A stretch of 64,000 nt of DNA from Branchiibius sp. NY16-3462-2 (GCF_001594145.1 NZ_LVCF01000001.1:372001-436000); one strand, 5' to 3'; positions 1 through 9,323 are shown, numbered from the stretch's first letter. Notes: generated from the letters alone by a model not told the origin. Program-made: numbers and translations.

Positions 1-1
1 A

Positions 2-418
2 CCTCGAAACTTCATCATGCAAGGGCTGTTCCCGTTCCTCGGGGGCGCGATCCTGGTCGGCGCGTTCATCTATGCGGTCCGCTCCTACTGGGCACCGGAC
101 TGGCTCACCGACGACGCGGGCAAGAACATCACCATCTTCGGGCAGGGTGCGGTCGCCGTTGTCGGCCTCGTCGCCCTCCTACTCGGCGTCATCCTGATGA
201 TCGCGTGGTGGACGGTCAAGTCGGACTTCTTCCGGCAGAAGACGCTGCCGCGCAAAGCAGCTCACGAACTCGTGCTCGCCGGTGTGCCTTACGATCCTGC
301 CGGACCTTCCGAGGTACGCCTGCCCGATGCCGGCCTTCCGGACATCCTGATCAGCGAGGACCTGTCCAACCTGCCGCCCGGCCAACGGGCCGTCCGGCGC
401 GAAGACCTCGACGACTAG
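2..418 (+). CDS. APC-type amino acid permease, C-terminal fragment (5' end outside window)
   Basis: The frame is open from base 2 without a stop, so the ATG at 17 is probably internal and the gene begins before the window. Two hydrophobic spans are visible, roughly residues 5-25 and 43-66 counted from that ATG, joined by a loop with WAPDWL and ITIFG. A hydrophilic tail follows after FFRQKTL. A final helix pair with FF-R-TL after the last helix is what I know from the end of APC-superfamily amino acid permeases. This is recognition by pattern only; the catalytic core is not in the window. The gene stops 10 bp before the MOSC gene on the same strand. Confidence 0.6.
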   Translation, partial: PRNFIMQGLFPFLGGAILVGAFIYAVRSYWAPDWLTDDAGKNITIFGQGAVAVVGLVALLLGVILMIAWWTVKSDFFRQKTLPRKAAHELVLAGVPYDPAGPSEVRLPDAGLPDILISEDLSNLPPGQRAVRREDLDD

Positions 419-428
419 CCTGGGGCGC

Positions 429-1232
429 GTGCACGTCACAGCGCTCAACCTGCACCCCGTGAAGTCCACGGCCATCCGAAGGGTTGACTCGGCGTACGTC
501 GGCCTGGCCGGCCTGCGCGGGGACCGGGAGTGGATGATCGTCGACGACGCCGGTGACATGGTCTCTGCCCGCGAACTCAACCAGCTCTTCACGATCGTCG
601 CCGACACCCCGCAGACCGGGGGCACCGCGGATCTGCGGCTGAGCGCCGAGGGCCACGAGCCGATCGAGATCTCTTTCCCGTACGCCGGGCGGCTGGCTCC
701 CGCGCGGCTGTTCACCCGGCCGCACACCCAGGTGCGGTTCGCCGGACCGCACGCCGACGCGTGGCTCGCGCGCGTGCTCGGGCGCGACGATCTGCACCTG
801 GTCTGGTGCGAGGATCCGTCGCAGCGATCGCTGAACCCGGAGTTCTCCCGGCCGGAAGATCACGCGGTGTTCCAGGACGGCTACCCGGTGACGTTGGCCA
901 GCACGACCTCAGCGTCGTTGCTGAGCCAATGGGCGGGCAACGACCTTGCGGTGCAACGGTTCCGAGCCAATGTGGTCATCGACGGCGACGAAGCCTTCGC
1001 TGAGGACCACTGGACCTCGGTGCGGATCGGCGACGTACCGTTCCGGGTTGCCAAAGCCGTCGATCGCTGCGTGATGACGACGATCGACCCGGTGAGTCTT
1101 CACCGCTCGAAGGAGCCGATCGCGACGCTGGCCAAGCACCGCAAGTGGGACGGCAAAACGTGGTTCGCGATCCATCTGATCCCCGACGCTGAAGGTGAGA
1201 TCCACGTCGGCGACGAGGTAGTTGCTCAATGA
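429..1232 (+). CDS. MOSC domain protein (MOSC N-terminal beta-barrel plus MOSC domain)
   Basis: This is a 267-residue soluble protein starting at a GTG; no strong Shine-Dalgarno is seen. The first 100 residues carry the LNLHPVKS and GLRGDREWMIVD patterns of the MOSC N-terminal barrel. The C-terminal half has RFRANVVIDG (about 177-186) and a conserved cysteine in DRCVMTTIDP (Cys214), which fits the MOSC domain. MOSC proteins are linked to molybdenum-cofactor sulfur chemistry and N-hydroxylated substrate reduction, but the specific substrate cannot be read from the sequence. No electron-transfer domain is fused. The gene converges with the debranching enzyme gene, leaving a 17-bp gap. Confidence 0.85.
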   Translation: MHVTALNLHPVKSTAIRRVDSAYVGLAGLRGDREWMIVDDAGDMVSARELNQLFTIVADTPQTGGTADLRLSAEGHEPIEISFPYAGRLAPARLFTRPHTQVRFAGPHADAWLARVLGRDDLHLVWCEDPSQRSLNPEFSRPEDHAVFQDGYPVTLASTTSASLLSQWAGNDLAVQRFRANVVIDGDEAFAEDHWTSVRIGDVPFRVAKAVDRCVMTTIDPVSLHRSKEPIATLAKHRKWDGKTWFAIHLIPDAEGEIHVGDEVVAQ

Positions 1233-1249
1233 CGCGCACTGACGACCGC

Positions 1250-3346
1250 CTACAGGTGATCGCCCTCGGCGCCGATGGTCAGGATTTCGAAATCCGACGG
1301 CAGTCCTTGGAGAGCGCAACTGCCGTCTGCGAACACCTCGACACTGACGGCGTAACCGCCGATCTGCAATCCCTCGATGCGCAGTGGACCGAATGGCATC
1401 GAGCGGGGCGGGTTGAGATCAACGCGGCGGTTCGGAACGTCGACCTGCAGCCCGATGGCCAGTTGGAGGACCGTCACAGCGCTCGCGGCCGCCCACGCCT
1501 GGGGCCGGCACGCCGCGGGGTACGGTAACGGCCGGCCCAGCGGCGTCGCATCACCGTGAAGTTCAGGACTGCGATAGTTGAAGGCCGCCGCGGCAGCCAC
1601 CAACCGGGCCGCCAGCTCGGCAGCGGCCTCGCGGTGGCCCTCCTTCATCAGCCCGAGGGCGCAGATCGCAGTGTCGTGTGTCCAGACCGATCCGGTGTGG
1701 TACCCGATCGGATTGAAACCACCATTGTCGGCCGCCAACGTCCGAACACCGAACTGCCCCAACATGTTCGGGGCCATGAGACGATCGGACACCAACGCAG
1801 CCTCGCGAGCGGTTAGCGCACTGGTTCCCAGGGCATGACCCATATTGGAGGCGATCCCGTCGACCAATGCTCCGTCGCCGTCGATGGCGATGCCCAGATA
1901 GGGATCCTCCCCTGCCGTCCAGAAGCGATCCCGCACGGCGGCCTCCCAGCCGTCGGCCGCCGTACGCGCACGGCCTGCCAGCGGCGCATCGGCGGGTGAC
2001 AACTCCTCGAGCAGGCTCGCCGCCGCGCGACCGGCCTCGACGGCGTACGCCTGGACTTCCAGCAGCGCGATCGGCGGTTCGCCGAGCGTGCCGTTCCGGA
2101 ACCGGATCGCATCACTGGAGTCCTTCCACCCCTGATTGACGAGGCCGCCACCGGACTCGTCGACGTACCGGATCAGGCCGTCCTCGTTGGCCGCAGCCTG
2201 ATCCAGCAACCAACCCGTTGCTGCCCGCAGGGTAGGCAAGAGTTCCTGCGCGTCGTCGTCCGGCAAGCCCCATCGGCGGGCATCGGCCAGGAGCAGGATC
2301 CACAGCGCAGTGGCATCGACCGTCCCGTAGTACAACGGCGGAAGGCCACCGGCGGCGCTGCGGCGCACCTCGTGCGCGATCTTGCCCGGTTGCTCGGCGG
2401 TCGACCGATCCGTTCGGGTGCCTTGGCGACGAGCCAGCGCCCGCAGTGTGCCCGCTGCGAGCGTGGTCCCCAGGGGGAGGGCGAGTCGGGCGGTCCACAG
2501 CGCATCCCGGCCGAACAACGTGAGATACCAAGGGGTGCCGGCCGCCGCGAAGACGTCCGCAGGAGCCAGAGGATCCCTGAGCAGTAGGTGCTGCAGGTCC
2601 AGGACGCCAGTGGCGGCCAGCCGCTCCAGGCGGGGGTCGCCGGCCCGCACCTGGATGCCTCCCGCCCAACCGACGGAGCGCGAGCCCGCATCGCTATCGA
2701 ACAGCGACGTAGCTGTCCGCCGAGTGGTGATCCGAACGGTGACCGTCGCGCTGGCACCCGGTGCGATATCGAGGTCGAACCGAAGGAGCGCTTCGCCGCC
2801 CGGGGCGGCGTCGGTCGACGAAGGTTCCGGGTCGCACACCACCTGCACCTGTTGGGTTGCAGTACGCCACGACACGACCCCGCCGGGATCGAGGTCAACG
2901 GGCAGGACTGACTGCGGCGCGGCCCCTGCCTTCACTATGGAGATGTCGGCACCATCGCCGGCGCAGGAGATCACCAACGGCTGGTCCATTCGAACGCCCG
3001 ACCGGTTGTGCACGAGGAACGTCTCCGTCATCGACGCCCCGTCAACCGACCGGCGGTGCTCCAACTCGACGGTCGGGTCTGGACCCTGGTCACCCAAAGT
3101 CCTTGCTGCCGAATAGAACTCGGCGTCGGCGCCCCTCGCACTGGCGGAGATGGGGGTCAGTGGGTCGCTGCCGAGGCGACGGGTCAGGATGCTGACCGCG
3201 CGCTCGTCGTCGACAAAGAACCCCTGGGTGCCCATCACCTCGAACTGGCCGCTGATCGGGCTCAGCGCCGTCGCGGGGCCGTCGACAACCACGACCAGTT
3301 GGTGCAGCCAGGGTTGCTCACCCGAGGTGCCATCGGCCTGATCCAT
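1250..3346 (-). CDS. Glycogen debranching-type amylo-alpha-1,6-glucosidase (GDE_N_bis / trehalase-fold)
   Basis: This is a 698-residue protein. I chose the ATG at 3346 over the upstream ATG at 3415 because GAGGGAG lies 6 nt before it and the upstream start has none. The first ~220 residues look like the GDE N-terminal domain (DGPATALSPISGQF, GFFVDDERAVS). The rest is an alpha/alpha-barrel glucosidase-like domain with FGRDALWTARL, GKIAHEVRR, YYGTVDATALW, NQGWKDSSDAIR and YHTGSVWTHDTA. Proteins of this type release alpha-1,6-linked glucose or act on related oligosaccharides; the true substrate is unknown. It is divergent from a LacI regulator across two palindromic operators, so it is probably co-regulated with the sugar importer. 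Confidence 0.85.
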   Translation of the reverse strand: MDQADGTSGEQPWLHQLVVVVDGPATALSPISGQFEVMGTQGFFVDDERAVSILTRRLGSDPLTPISASARGADAEFYSAARTLGDQGPDPTVELEHRRSVDGASMTETFLVHNRSGVRMDQPLVISCAGDGADISIVKAGAAPQSVLPVDLDPGGVVSWRTATQQVQVVCDPEPSSTDAAPGGEALLRFDLDIAPGASATVTVRITTRRTATSLFDSDAGSRSVGWAGGIQVRAGDPRLERLAATGVLDLQHLLLRDPLAPADVFAAAGTPWYLTLFGRDALWTARLALPLGTTLAAGTLRALARRQGTRTDRSTAEQPGKIAHEVRRSAAGGLPPLYYGTVDATALWILLLADARRWGLPDDDAQELLPTLRAATGWLLDQAAANEDGLIRYVDESGGGLVNQGWKDSSDAIRFRNGTLGEPPIALLEVQAYAVEAGRAAASLLEELSPADAPLAGRARTAADGWEAAVRDRFWTAGEDPYLGIAIDGDGALVDGIASNMGHALGTSALTAREAALVSDRLMAPNMLGQFGVRTLAADNGGFNPIGYHTGSVWTHDTAICALGLMKEGHREAAAELAARLVAAAAAFNYRSPELHGDATPLGRPLPYPAACRPQAWAAASAVTVLQLAIGLQVDVPNRRVDLNPPRSMPFGPLRIEGLQIGGYAVSVEVFADGSCALQGLPSDFEILTIGAEGDHL

Positions 3347-3425
3347 CGCCTGCTCCCTCACTTTCTGGTGTGCCACCGGCCCATCCTTGACAGACCGGAA
3401 GCGGAGCGCCACCATCGAAAGACGT

Positions 3426-3439
3426 TTTGAACGTTCAAA
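3426..3439. promoter_or_regulatory. Putative LacI-family operator 1
   Basis: TTTGAACGTTCAAA is a perfect 14-bp palindrome with the central CG typical of LacI-family operators. It lies in the divergent spacer between the debranching enzyme and the LacI gene, so it could control both. Confidence 0.7.
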
Positions 3440-3447
3440 TCATCGTA

Positions 3448-3457
3448 TGAACGTTCA
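3448..3457. promoter_or_regulatory. Putative LacI-family operator 2
   Basis: TGAACGTTCA is a perfect 10-bp palindrome with the same core as the operator at 3426. The two centres are exactly 20 bp apart, about two helical turns, so bound dimers would lie on the same DNA face. Confidence 0.6.
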
Positions 3458-3479
3458 CACAACTGGTGAGGATCGGTCA

Positions 3480-4517
3480 ATGGGGACCACATCGCAGAAC
3501 TCGCGGCGGGTGACGATCAACGACGTCGCCCGGGCCGCGAATGTTTCGCGACAAACGGTCAGCAACGTCGTCAACCAGCCCGACCGCGTAGCGCCCGAGA
3601 CCCTGGAGCAGGTTCAGGTCCACATTGAGCGCCTGGGCTTCCGGCCCAGCCGGGCGGCCCGAACGCTCAAGCAGGAGCGGGCCGGCGCGTGGGGGCTGCA
3701 GCTGGATTCGCACGGCTCCGGCCGCCTCGGATCTATCCTCGACTCGTTTCTCGTGGAGCTGACCTGGCTGTCGCAGGACCACGACACCCACATCGTTCCG
3801 TTCGTCGCGTCTGATCATCTGCGGCCGATGGCTGCCTACCAGGAACTCGTCGCCAGCCGGCTGGCGGACGGCTTCGTTCTCACCAACACCCGGCTGGACG
3901 ATCCGCGACCCGGGTGGCTGGTGACGCACCGACAGACCTTCGCCTCCTTCGGGCGCATGTGGGGATCGCCGGGTTTGACCCGGTGGGTCGATGTCGACGG
4001 CCGCGCAGGCGTGACCGCGGCCACCGAACATCTCCAGGCGCAAGGGTTCGAGCGCATCGGGTTCCTAGGCTGGCCGGCCGGATCTCCGGTCGGTGACGAC
4101 CGCCGGTCGGGCTGGGCGATGGCCATGGGCCACACCGGTTCCGAAGATCGCGACCGCTGGGAGGCCGCCGCCGAACAGGGCTTCGATTCCGCAGCGGCCG
4201 CGGCGCTTCCATTGGTGGCGGCCATCGGAAAGGGCGGTGCGGTCGCCTGCGTCTCCGACGCCATGGCTGTGGGTGTGTGGCGTGCGGTGAACTCGCTGGG
4301 CTGGCGACCAGGCGTCGACTTCGGTGTCGTCGGCTTCGATGACACCGACGCGGCCCAAGCACTCGGGCTGACCACGGTGCGTCAGCCCCTTGAACTGGTC
4401 GCTACGCACATCCTCCAGATACTCGACGAGCCGCAGGATCCGGACGCCGGAGTCCTCCTGCGACCCGACCTGGTCATTCGCTCCAGCACCATGCGCGACC
4501 CGGCAGATCCGCTGTAA
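3480..4517 (+). CDS. LacI-family transcriptional regulator
   Basis: This is a 345-residue regulator. The ATG at 3480 is preferred because GTGAGG lies about 9 nt upstream and because earlier in-frame ATGs lie in or before the operators. The N-terminus is a LacI helix-turn-helix (VTINDVARAANVSRQTVSNVVN, split as VTINDVARAANVS then RQTVSNVVN) followed by the hinge region RPSRAARTLKQ. The remainder is a periplasmic-binding-like sensor domain with the VDVDGRAGVTAATEHL and DFGVVGFDDTDAAQALGLTTVRQPL signatures. It probably represses the divergent glucosidase and the downstream importer until an oligosaccharide inducer binds. The binding-protein gene begins 47 bp downstream, so co-transcription is likely. 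Confidence 0.92.
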   Translation: MGTTSQNSRRVTINDVARAANVSRQTVSNVVNQPDRVAPETLEQVQVHIERLGFRPSRAARTLKQERAGAWGLQLDSHGSGRLGSILDSFLVELTWLSQDHDTHIVPFVASDHLRPMAAYQELVASRLADGFVLTNTRLDDPRPGWLVTHRQTFASFGRMWGSPGLTRWVDVDGRAGVTAATEHLQAQGFERIGFLGWPAGSPVGDDRRSGWAMAMGHTGSEDRDRWEAAAEQGFDSAAAAALPLVAAIGKGGAVACVSDAMAVGVWRAVNSLGWRPGVDFGVVGFDDTDAAQALGLTTVRQPLELVATHILQILDEPQDPDAGVLLRPDLVIRSSTMRDPADPL

Positions 4518-4564
4518 AACCCTTCGTTCGTGTTTTCCGATCCCAATCGCTCCAGGAGGCGCTC

Positions 4565-5800
4565 ATGAAAACTACCAAGTCCCTGTCTGTCGCGGCCGCC
4601 GCGGTGGGCAGCCTGTGTCTGGCTGCCTGCGGTGGCGGTGGCTTCTCCAGCACGACCGCGTCCCAGGCCACCGGCTCCGGACCCGTGCAGCTGACCATGA
4701 TGATCGGTAGCTCCGGACCGGCAGAGACCACCGCCGTCCAGCAGGCGACCACCGCATGGGGCAAGAAGAGCGGCAACTCGGTGAAGGTGGTCGCCGCGTC
4801 GAATCTGCAGCAACAGCTGGGTCAGGGGTTTGCCAGCCCGAACCCACCCGACGTGTTCTACGTGGACGCATCACTGATCGGCACCTACGCCAAGGCCGGG
4901 TACTTGTACGCGTACGGCGACAAAGTCGACCCGTCGCAGTTCGAGCCGTCGCTGGTCACGGCGTTCACCTATAGCGGGACCCTGTATTGCGCGCCGAAGG
5001 ACTCCTCGACGCTGGCGCTTCAGATCAACAACCAGATGTGGCAGGCCGCCGGTCTCACGTCCGCGGACTACCCGAAGAACTGGGACCAGTTGGAGACCGT
5101 TGCCAAGAAGCTGACCAAGGGCAACGTGACCGGGCTCGTCATCGGCAACGACCACAACCGCAGCGGCGCCTTCATGGTGCAAGCCGGTGGTTGGCTGCAG
5201 ACAGGGGACAAGTTGACCGCCACGGACCCGGGCAATGTGACCGGCCTGCAGGAGGTCCAGAAGCTGATGAAGGACGGGGTGTTGAAGTACAACACCCAGA
5301 CCAATCCCTCCACCGGATGGGGCGGCGAGGCGTTCGGCAAGCAGATTGCTGCCATGACGATCGAGGGCAACTGGCTGGTCGGGGGAATGAAGGATTACCC
5401 GAACGTCAAATACACGACGGTCGAACTGCCCGCTGGTCCGGCGGGCAAGGGGTCGTTGCTCTTCAGCAACTGCTGGGGAATCGCGGCCAAATCCAAGAAC
5501 CACGCCGCCGCGGTCGCTCTCATCAAAGACCTGATCACCCCGTCCCAGCAGATGGCGTTCGCCGACGCGTTCGGTGTCATGCCGTCGACCAAGGAGGGAC
5601 TGACTCAGTTCGAGTCGAAGTACCCCAACCAGGCGGCCTTCGTGAAGGCGGCGGCCTACTCCAAGGGCCCGGTCAACCTGCCCGGGCTGACCCAGGCGAT
5701 AGCCAGCTTCGACTCCGCGCTCGGCTCGATGACTCCGTCGACTGACGTCAAGGCCCTCCTGGAGACCTTCCAGAAGAACGGGACCGCCGCCGGCCAGTGA
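4565..5800 (+). CDS. Carbohydrate ABC transporter substrate-binding lipoprotein
   Basis: This is a 411-residue extracellular solute-binding protein of family 1. AGGAGG stands 6 nt before the ATG. A lipoprotein signal peptide ends in LAAC with the acylated Cys22, followed by a Gly-rich linker. The mature part has the family traits: PPDVFYVDASLIGTYAKAG, GTLYCAPKDSSTLAL, WGGEAFGKQIAAMTIEGNW and a C-terminal hinge region. It should capture a malto- or other oligosaccharide and deliver it to the two permeases that follow. The substrate is inferred from the neighbouring debranching-type glucosidase and LacI regulator only. Confidence 0.92.
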   Translation: MKTTKSLSVAAAAVGSLCLAACGGGGFSSTTASQATGSGPVQLTMMIGSSGPAETTAVQQATTAWGKKSGNSVKVVAASNLQQQLGQGFASPNPPDVFYVDASLIGTYAKAGYLYAYGDKVDPSQFEPSLVTAFTYSGTLYCAPKDSSTLALQINNQMWQAAGLTSADYPKNWDQLETVAKKLTKGNVTGLVIGNDHNRSGAFMVQAGGWLQTGDKLTATDPGNVTGLQEVQKLMKDGVLKYNTQTNPSTGWGGEAFGKQIAAMTIEGNWLVGGMKDYPNVKYTTVELPAGPAGKGSLLFSNCWGIAAKSKNHAAAVALIKDLITPSQQMAFADAFGVMPSTKEGLTQFESKYPNQAAFVKAAAYSKGPVNLPGLTQAIASFDSALGSMTPSTDVKALLETFQKNGTAAGQ

Positions 5801-5844
5801 CCCACCGGCCCAACCATTTCGAGTTCTACCCAGGAGACGGTTCG

Positions 5845-6942
5845 ATGGCAGTGCGCAGGCGCCGGTCCCACCTGCGGGGCCCCGAGGGCATCTATGGGTG
5901 GTTGTTCACCGCACCCATGATCATCATCCTCGGGTTGTTCTTGTTCATCCCGATCGTGATGGCCCTGTGGGTCAGCATGACCAACTGGAACGGCAACGGC
6001 AGCCCCTTCGTCGGGGGTCAGTACGCGCAGTTCGTGGGTGCAGACAACTACCTGCGGCTGTTCACCAGGAGCGGCCTGACCCAGTCCACCTTCATGCAGT
6101 CCCTCAGCAACAACTTCTACTACGTGCTGCTCGTGGTGCCCATCCAGACGGTGCTCGCTCTCGGCCTGGCTCTGCTGGTCAATGCGCGCGGACTACGCGG
6201 CAAGGGGTTCTTCCGCACTGCCTTCTATTTCCCATCGGTCACGAGCGCTGTCGCCATCTCGACCGTGTTCATCTTCCTGTTCAGTAACAGCGGCGCAGTG
6301 AACGCCTTCCTGAAATTCTTCGGAATCGATGGACCCCAGTGGTTCAACGACAGCAACGGCTTGCTGCACATGCTGCTGCAGAAGATCGGCATCGACGGGT
6401 CCAGCAGTTCCTGGGGTCAGCACGAGATCCTTGGTCAGACGGTGTGGGCGTGGCTGTCCGGCCCGTCGGTAGCCATGTCGGTCGTCATCATCCTGGTGAT
6501 CTGGACGACCTCGGGGACGTTCATGCTGATGTTCCTGGCCGCGCTGCAGGACGTCCCGGTCGAACTGGAAGAGGCCGCGGCCCTGGACGGCGCCACCGGA
6601 TGGCGTCGGCTGCGTTCGGTGATTCTGCCCCTCATCAAGCCGACGCTGTTCATGGTGCTGACCCTGGGACTCATCGGCTCGTGGCAGGTGTTCGACCAGA
6701 TCTACGTCATGGGTAAAGGCGCCCCCGACGGAACCACTCTCACCCCGGCGTACCTCGCGTATCAGACCGGTTTCTCCAACACCCAGTACGGGCTGGGCGC
6801 GGCCATGTCCTTCGTGGTGTTCCTGATCATCATCATCTGCACGTTGCTGCAGCGCTATGCGCTGCGCGACCGCGATACATCCCGTCGGGCGCGCAGAGCG
6901 GCCGCCCGTCAACGCAAGAGCACCGAGGGGGTGACATCGTGA
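5845..6942 (+). CDS. Carbohydrate ABC transporter permease (MalF-type)
   Basis: This is a 365-residue inner-membrane permease. An in-frame ATG at 5797 overlaps the previous stop, but CAGGAGACGG directly before 5845 makes the later ATG the better start. About six hydrophobic helices are visible, beginning with GWLFTAPMIIILGLFLFIPIV. The EAA loop that docks the ATPase is clear (VELEEAAALDGATGWRRL). A long periplasmic insertion lies between helices 3 and 4, as in MalF/UgpA-like proteins. It pairs with the next gene. No ATP-binding subunit is encoded here, so a shared MsiK-type ATPase encoded elsewhere is inferred. Confidence 0.92.
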   Translation: MAVRRRRSHLRGPEGIYGWLFTAPMIIILGLFLFIPIVMALWVSMTNWNGNGSPFVGGQYAQFVGADNYLRLFTRSGLTQSTFMQSLSNNFYYVLLVVPIQTVLALGLALLVNARGLRGKGFFRTAFYFPSVTSAVAISTVFIFLFSNSGAVNAFLKFFGIDGPQWFNDSNGLLHMLLQKIGIDGSSSSWGQHEILGQTVWAWLSGPSVAMSVVIILVIWTTSGTFMLMFLAALQDVPVELEEAAALDGATGWRRLRSVILPLIKPTLFMVLTLGLIGSWQVFDQIYVMGKGAPDGTTLTPAYLAYQTGFSNTQYGLGAAMSFVVFLIIIICTLLQRYALRDRDTSRRARRAAARQRKSTEGVTS

Positions 6943-7796
6943 ACCGGCGGATGGGTCCTATCGGCCAGATCCTGGTCTACCTGGCGCTGATCGCCTTCGC
7001 CCTGCTGTTCATCTATCCCTTCTTCATCCAGATCGCCACCTCGTTCAAGACCGACGCCGATGCCGCAGCGTCGCCGTTGTCACTGATCCCCAACCCGTTC
7101 AGCCTCCAGGCGTGGCGGTCGATGTTCGACCCCAACAGCGCGGCGCACGTCCCGATGACAACCTGGGCACTGAACTCGGTCCTGGTCGCGACGTTGGTGA
7201 CTGTCGGCCGGGTCTTCTTCGACAGCCTCGCGGGCTATGCGCTGTCCCGGTTGCACTTTCGAGGCAGAGGTTTCATGTTCTGGGTCGTGGTCGCCGTGAT
7301 GGCCGTTCCCGGCGTGGCCCTGCTGATCCCGAAGTTCCTGATGGTGACCTATCTGGGCATCTACAACACCTACGCGGCGATGATCATCCCGCTGCTGGTC
7401 GATGCAGCCGGGATCTTCATCATGAAGCAGTTCTTCGACTCTGTATCCGTTTCGATCGAAGAGGCGGCCCGCATGGACGGTGCGGGGATCTTCCGCACCT
7501 ATTGGTCGGTCATTCTGCCGATGGCCCGTCCCGCTCTGATCACCCTGACGATTCTGTCGTTCCAGGGTTCGTGGAACGAGTTCACCCACTTCCTGGTCGT
7601 GACAGACGGAACTCCGGCCCATCAGACGCTGGTGACCGGCCTGGCCAGCCTGACCAGCGGGCAGTTGGGTGCGGGTACCCAGTACCCGCTGAAACTCGGC
7701 GCGGCACTGCTGACCACCATTCCGGTGGCGTTCTTGTTCTTCTACTTCCAGCGCTACTTCGTCCGCGGCGCTAACGAAGGCGCCGAGAAAGGCTAG
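6939..7796 (+). CDS. Carbohydrate ABC transporter permease (MalG-type)
   Basis: This is a 285-residue membrane permease whose GTG start overlaps the previous stop (GTGA), so translation is coupled to the MalF-type gene. Six hydrophobic segments are evident, starting with ILVYLALIAFALLFIYPFF. The EAA motif is present (VSIEEAARMDGAGIFRTYW). The C-terminus is the short FFYFQRYFVRG type seen in MalG/LacG permeases. It forms the heterodimeric channel with its upstream neighbour. The gene is convergent with glmM, with only 19 bp between the stops. Confidence 0.92.
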   Translation: MNRRMGPIGQILVYLALIAFALLFIYPFFIQIATSFKTDADAAASPLSLIPNPFSLQAWRSMFDPNSAAHVPMTTWALNSVLVATLVTVGRVFFDSLAGYALSRLHFRGRGFMFWVVVAVMAVPGVALLIPKFLMVTYLGIYNTYAAMIIPLLVDAAGIFIMKQFFDSVSVSIEEAARMDGAGIFRTYWSVILPMARPALITLTILSFQGSWNEFTHFLVVTDGTPAHQTLVTGLASLTSGQLGAGTQYPLKLGAALLTTIPVAFLFFYFQRYFVRGANEGAEKG

Positions 7797-7815
7797 CGCG
7801 GCGGGCCCGCACCGC

Positions 7816-9162
7816 TCAGAGCGCGAGTTCGGTGCGGACGACTGCGGCCAGGCGGTGCGCGACGTCCTCGGCGTGCTGCGCGGTCGCGGCTTCGACCATC
7901 ACCCGCACGACCGGCTCGGTGCCGGACTTGCGCAGCAGGATCCGGCCGGTGCCGGCCAACTCCTGCTCGACGGTCACGACGGCCGCCTGGACGGTCTCGT
8001 TGCTGTCGACGGCGTTCTTGTCGACACCGTCGACGTTGAGCAGGAACTGCGGCAACCGGGTCATACAGGCGGCGAGGTCGGCCAGCGACTTGCCCGTACT
8101 GGCGACGCGCGCGGCGAGGGTGAGGCCGGTCAGGACGCCGTCACCGGTGGTCGCGTGGTCGAGCATGATGACGTGCCCGGACTGCTCCCCACCCAGGGAG
8201 AAGTCGCCGGACTTCATCTCCTCCAGCACGTACCGGTCGCCGACCGACGTCTGCAGGACGTTGACACCTTCGCGCTCCATCGCCTGCAACATGCCCAGGT
8301 TGCTCATCACCGTGGCCACGAGGGTGTCCCCGCGCAGCACGCCGCGCTCCTTCAGGTCCAGCGCCAGGATGGCCATGATCTGATCCCCGTCGACGACCTG
8401 ACCGCTGGCGTCGACCGCCAGGCATCGGTCAGCGTCCCCGTCGAAGGCCAGTCCCATGTCGGCGCCGACCTGGGCGACCATGACCCGCAGGTGACCAAGG
8501 TGCGTCGAGCCGTACCCGTCGTTGATGTTCAGACCGTCCGGCTCGGCGCCGATCACAGTGACGCGCGCGCCTGCACGGCGGAAGACCTCCGGGCCCACCT
8601 CGCTGGCCGCGCCGTGTGCAGCATCGAGGACCACGTGCAGCCCGTCCAAGGGTGCAGGTACGGCGCCCAGCAGGTGCTCGACGTACCTCTCCCCTCCGCC
8701 GGGCAGGGTCTTGGCCCTTCCCACCGCAGCCCCTGTCGGGCGCTGCCAGTCAGCGCGCAGGCTGCCGGCGATGGCGTCCTCGGTGGCATCGGGCAGTTTG
8801 AAACCGCCCCGGGAGAAGAACTTGATGCCGTTATCGGGCATCGGGTTGTGCGAGGCGGAGATCATGACGCCCAGATCGACGTTCAGATCGGCCGTGAGGT
8901 AGGCGATGGCGGGTGTCGGAAGCACCCCGGCGTCGTAGACGTCGACGCCGGCGGACGCCAGCCCCGCGACGGTGGCTGCAGCCAGGAATTCACCGGAGGC
9001 GCGAGGGTCGCGACCCACCACGGCAGAGGGTCGGTGACCAGCGAACTCGCCCTTCTCGCCCAGCACCCGTGCAGCAGCAACGGCCAGGTCGAGCGCGAGT
9101 TCCGCGGTGATGTCCCGGTTCGCGAGACCCCGGACACCGTCCGTCCCGAACAATCTGCTCAT
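7816..9162 (-). CDS. glmM: Phosphoglucosamine mutase
   Basis: This 448-residue enzyme interconverts glucosamine-6-phosphate and glucosamine-1-phosphate for UDP-GlcNAc and peptidoglycan synthesis. The ATG at 9162 gives the family start MSRLFGTDGVRG; the frame is open further upstream but carries no matching sequence. The catalytic phosphoserine loop is ISASHNP (Ser104). The metal-binding loop is FDGDADRC, and the phosphate-binding loop near the C-terminus is RKSGTEPVVRVMVE. Its position next to rplM-rpsI is the usual actinobacterial order. Confidence 0.97.
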   Translation of the reverse strand: MSRLFGTDGVRGLANRDITAELALDLAVAAARVLGEKGEFAGHRPSAVVGRDPRASGEFLAAATVAGLASAGVDVYDAGVLPTPAIAYLTADLNVDLGVMISASHNPMPDNGIKFFSRGGFKLPDATEDAIAGSLRADWQRPTGAAVGRAKTLPGGGERYVEHLLGAVPAPLDGLHVVLDAAHGAASEVGPEVFRRAGARVTVIGAEPDGLNINDGYGSTHLGHLRVMVAQVGADMGLAFDGDADRCLAVDASGQVVDGDQIMAILALDLKERGVLRGDTLVATVMSNLGMLQAMEREGVNVLQTSVGDRYVLEEMKSGDFSLGGEQSGHVIMLDHATTGDGVLTGLTLAARVASTGKSLADLAACMTRLPQFLLNVDGVDKNAVDSNETVQAAVVTVEQELAGTGRILLRKSGTEPVVRVMVEAATAQHAEDVAHRLAAVVRTELAL

Positions 9163-9323
9163 TGGACCAAAGCTAGCCGACGCGACCCAGTAGGGACGAA
9201 ACGTGCAGCCGTGCGCCCACCGATTTTGGAGCGATCGAGGTTCTGCAGGTCGTTCCAACGCCGTCCGTCCTGCAGAAGGTGAATACCTCCAGAATCATCG
9301 GCCGCCGGGAGTCGCAGACAGCG

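Noticed and set aside
3387..3479. N-terminal extension of the LacI regulator
   Set aside because: The in-frame codons cover the operators and the start at 3480 has a better ribosome site and matches the family N-terminus.
7855..9282. Plus-strand open frame opposite glmM
   Set aside because: It is the shadow of glmM, which has all catalytic motifs.
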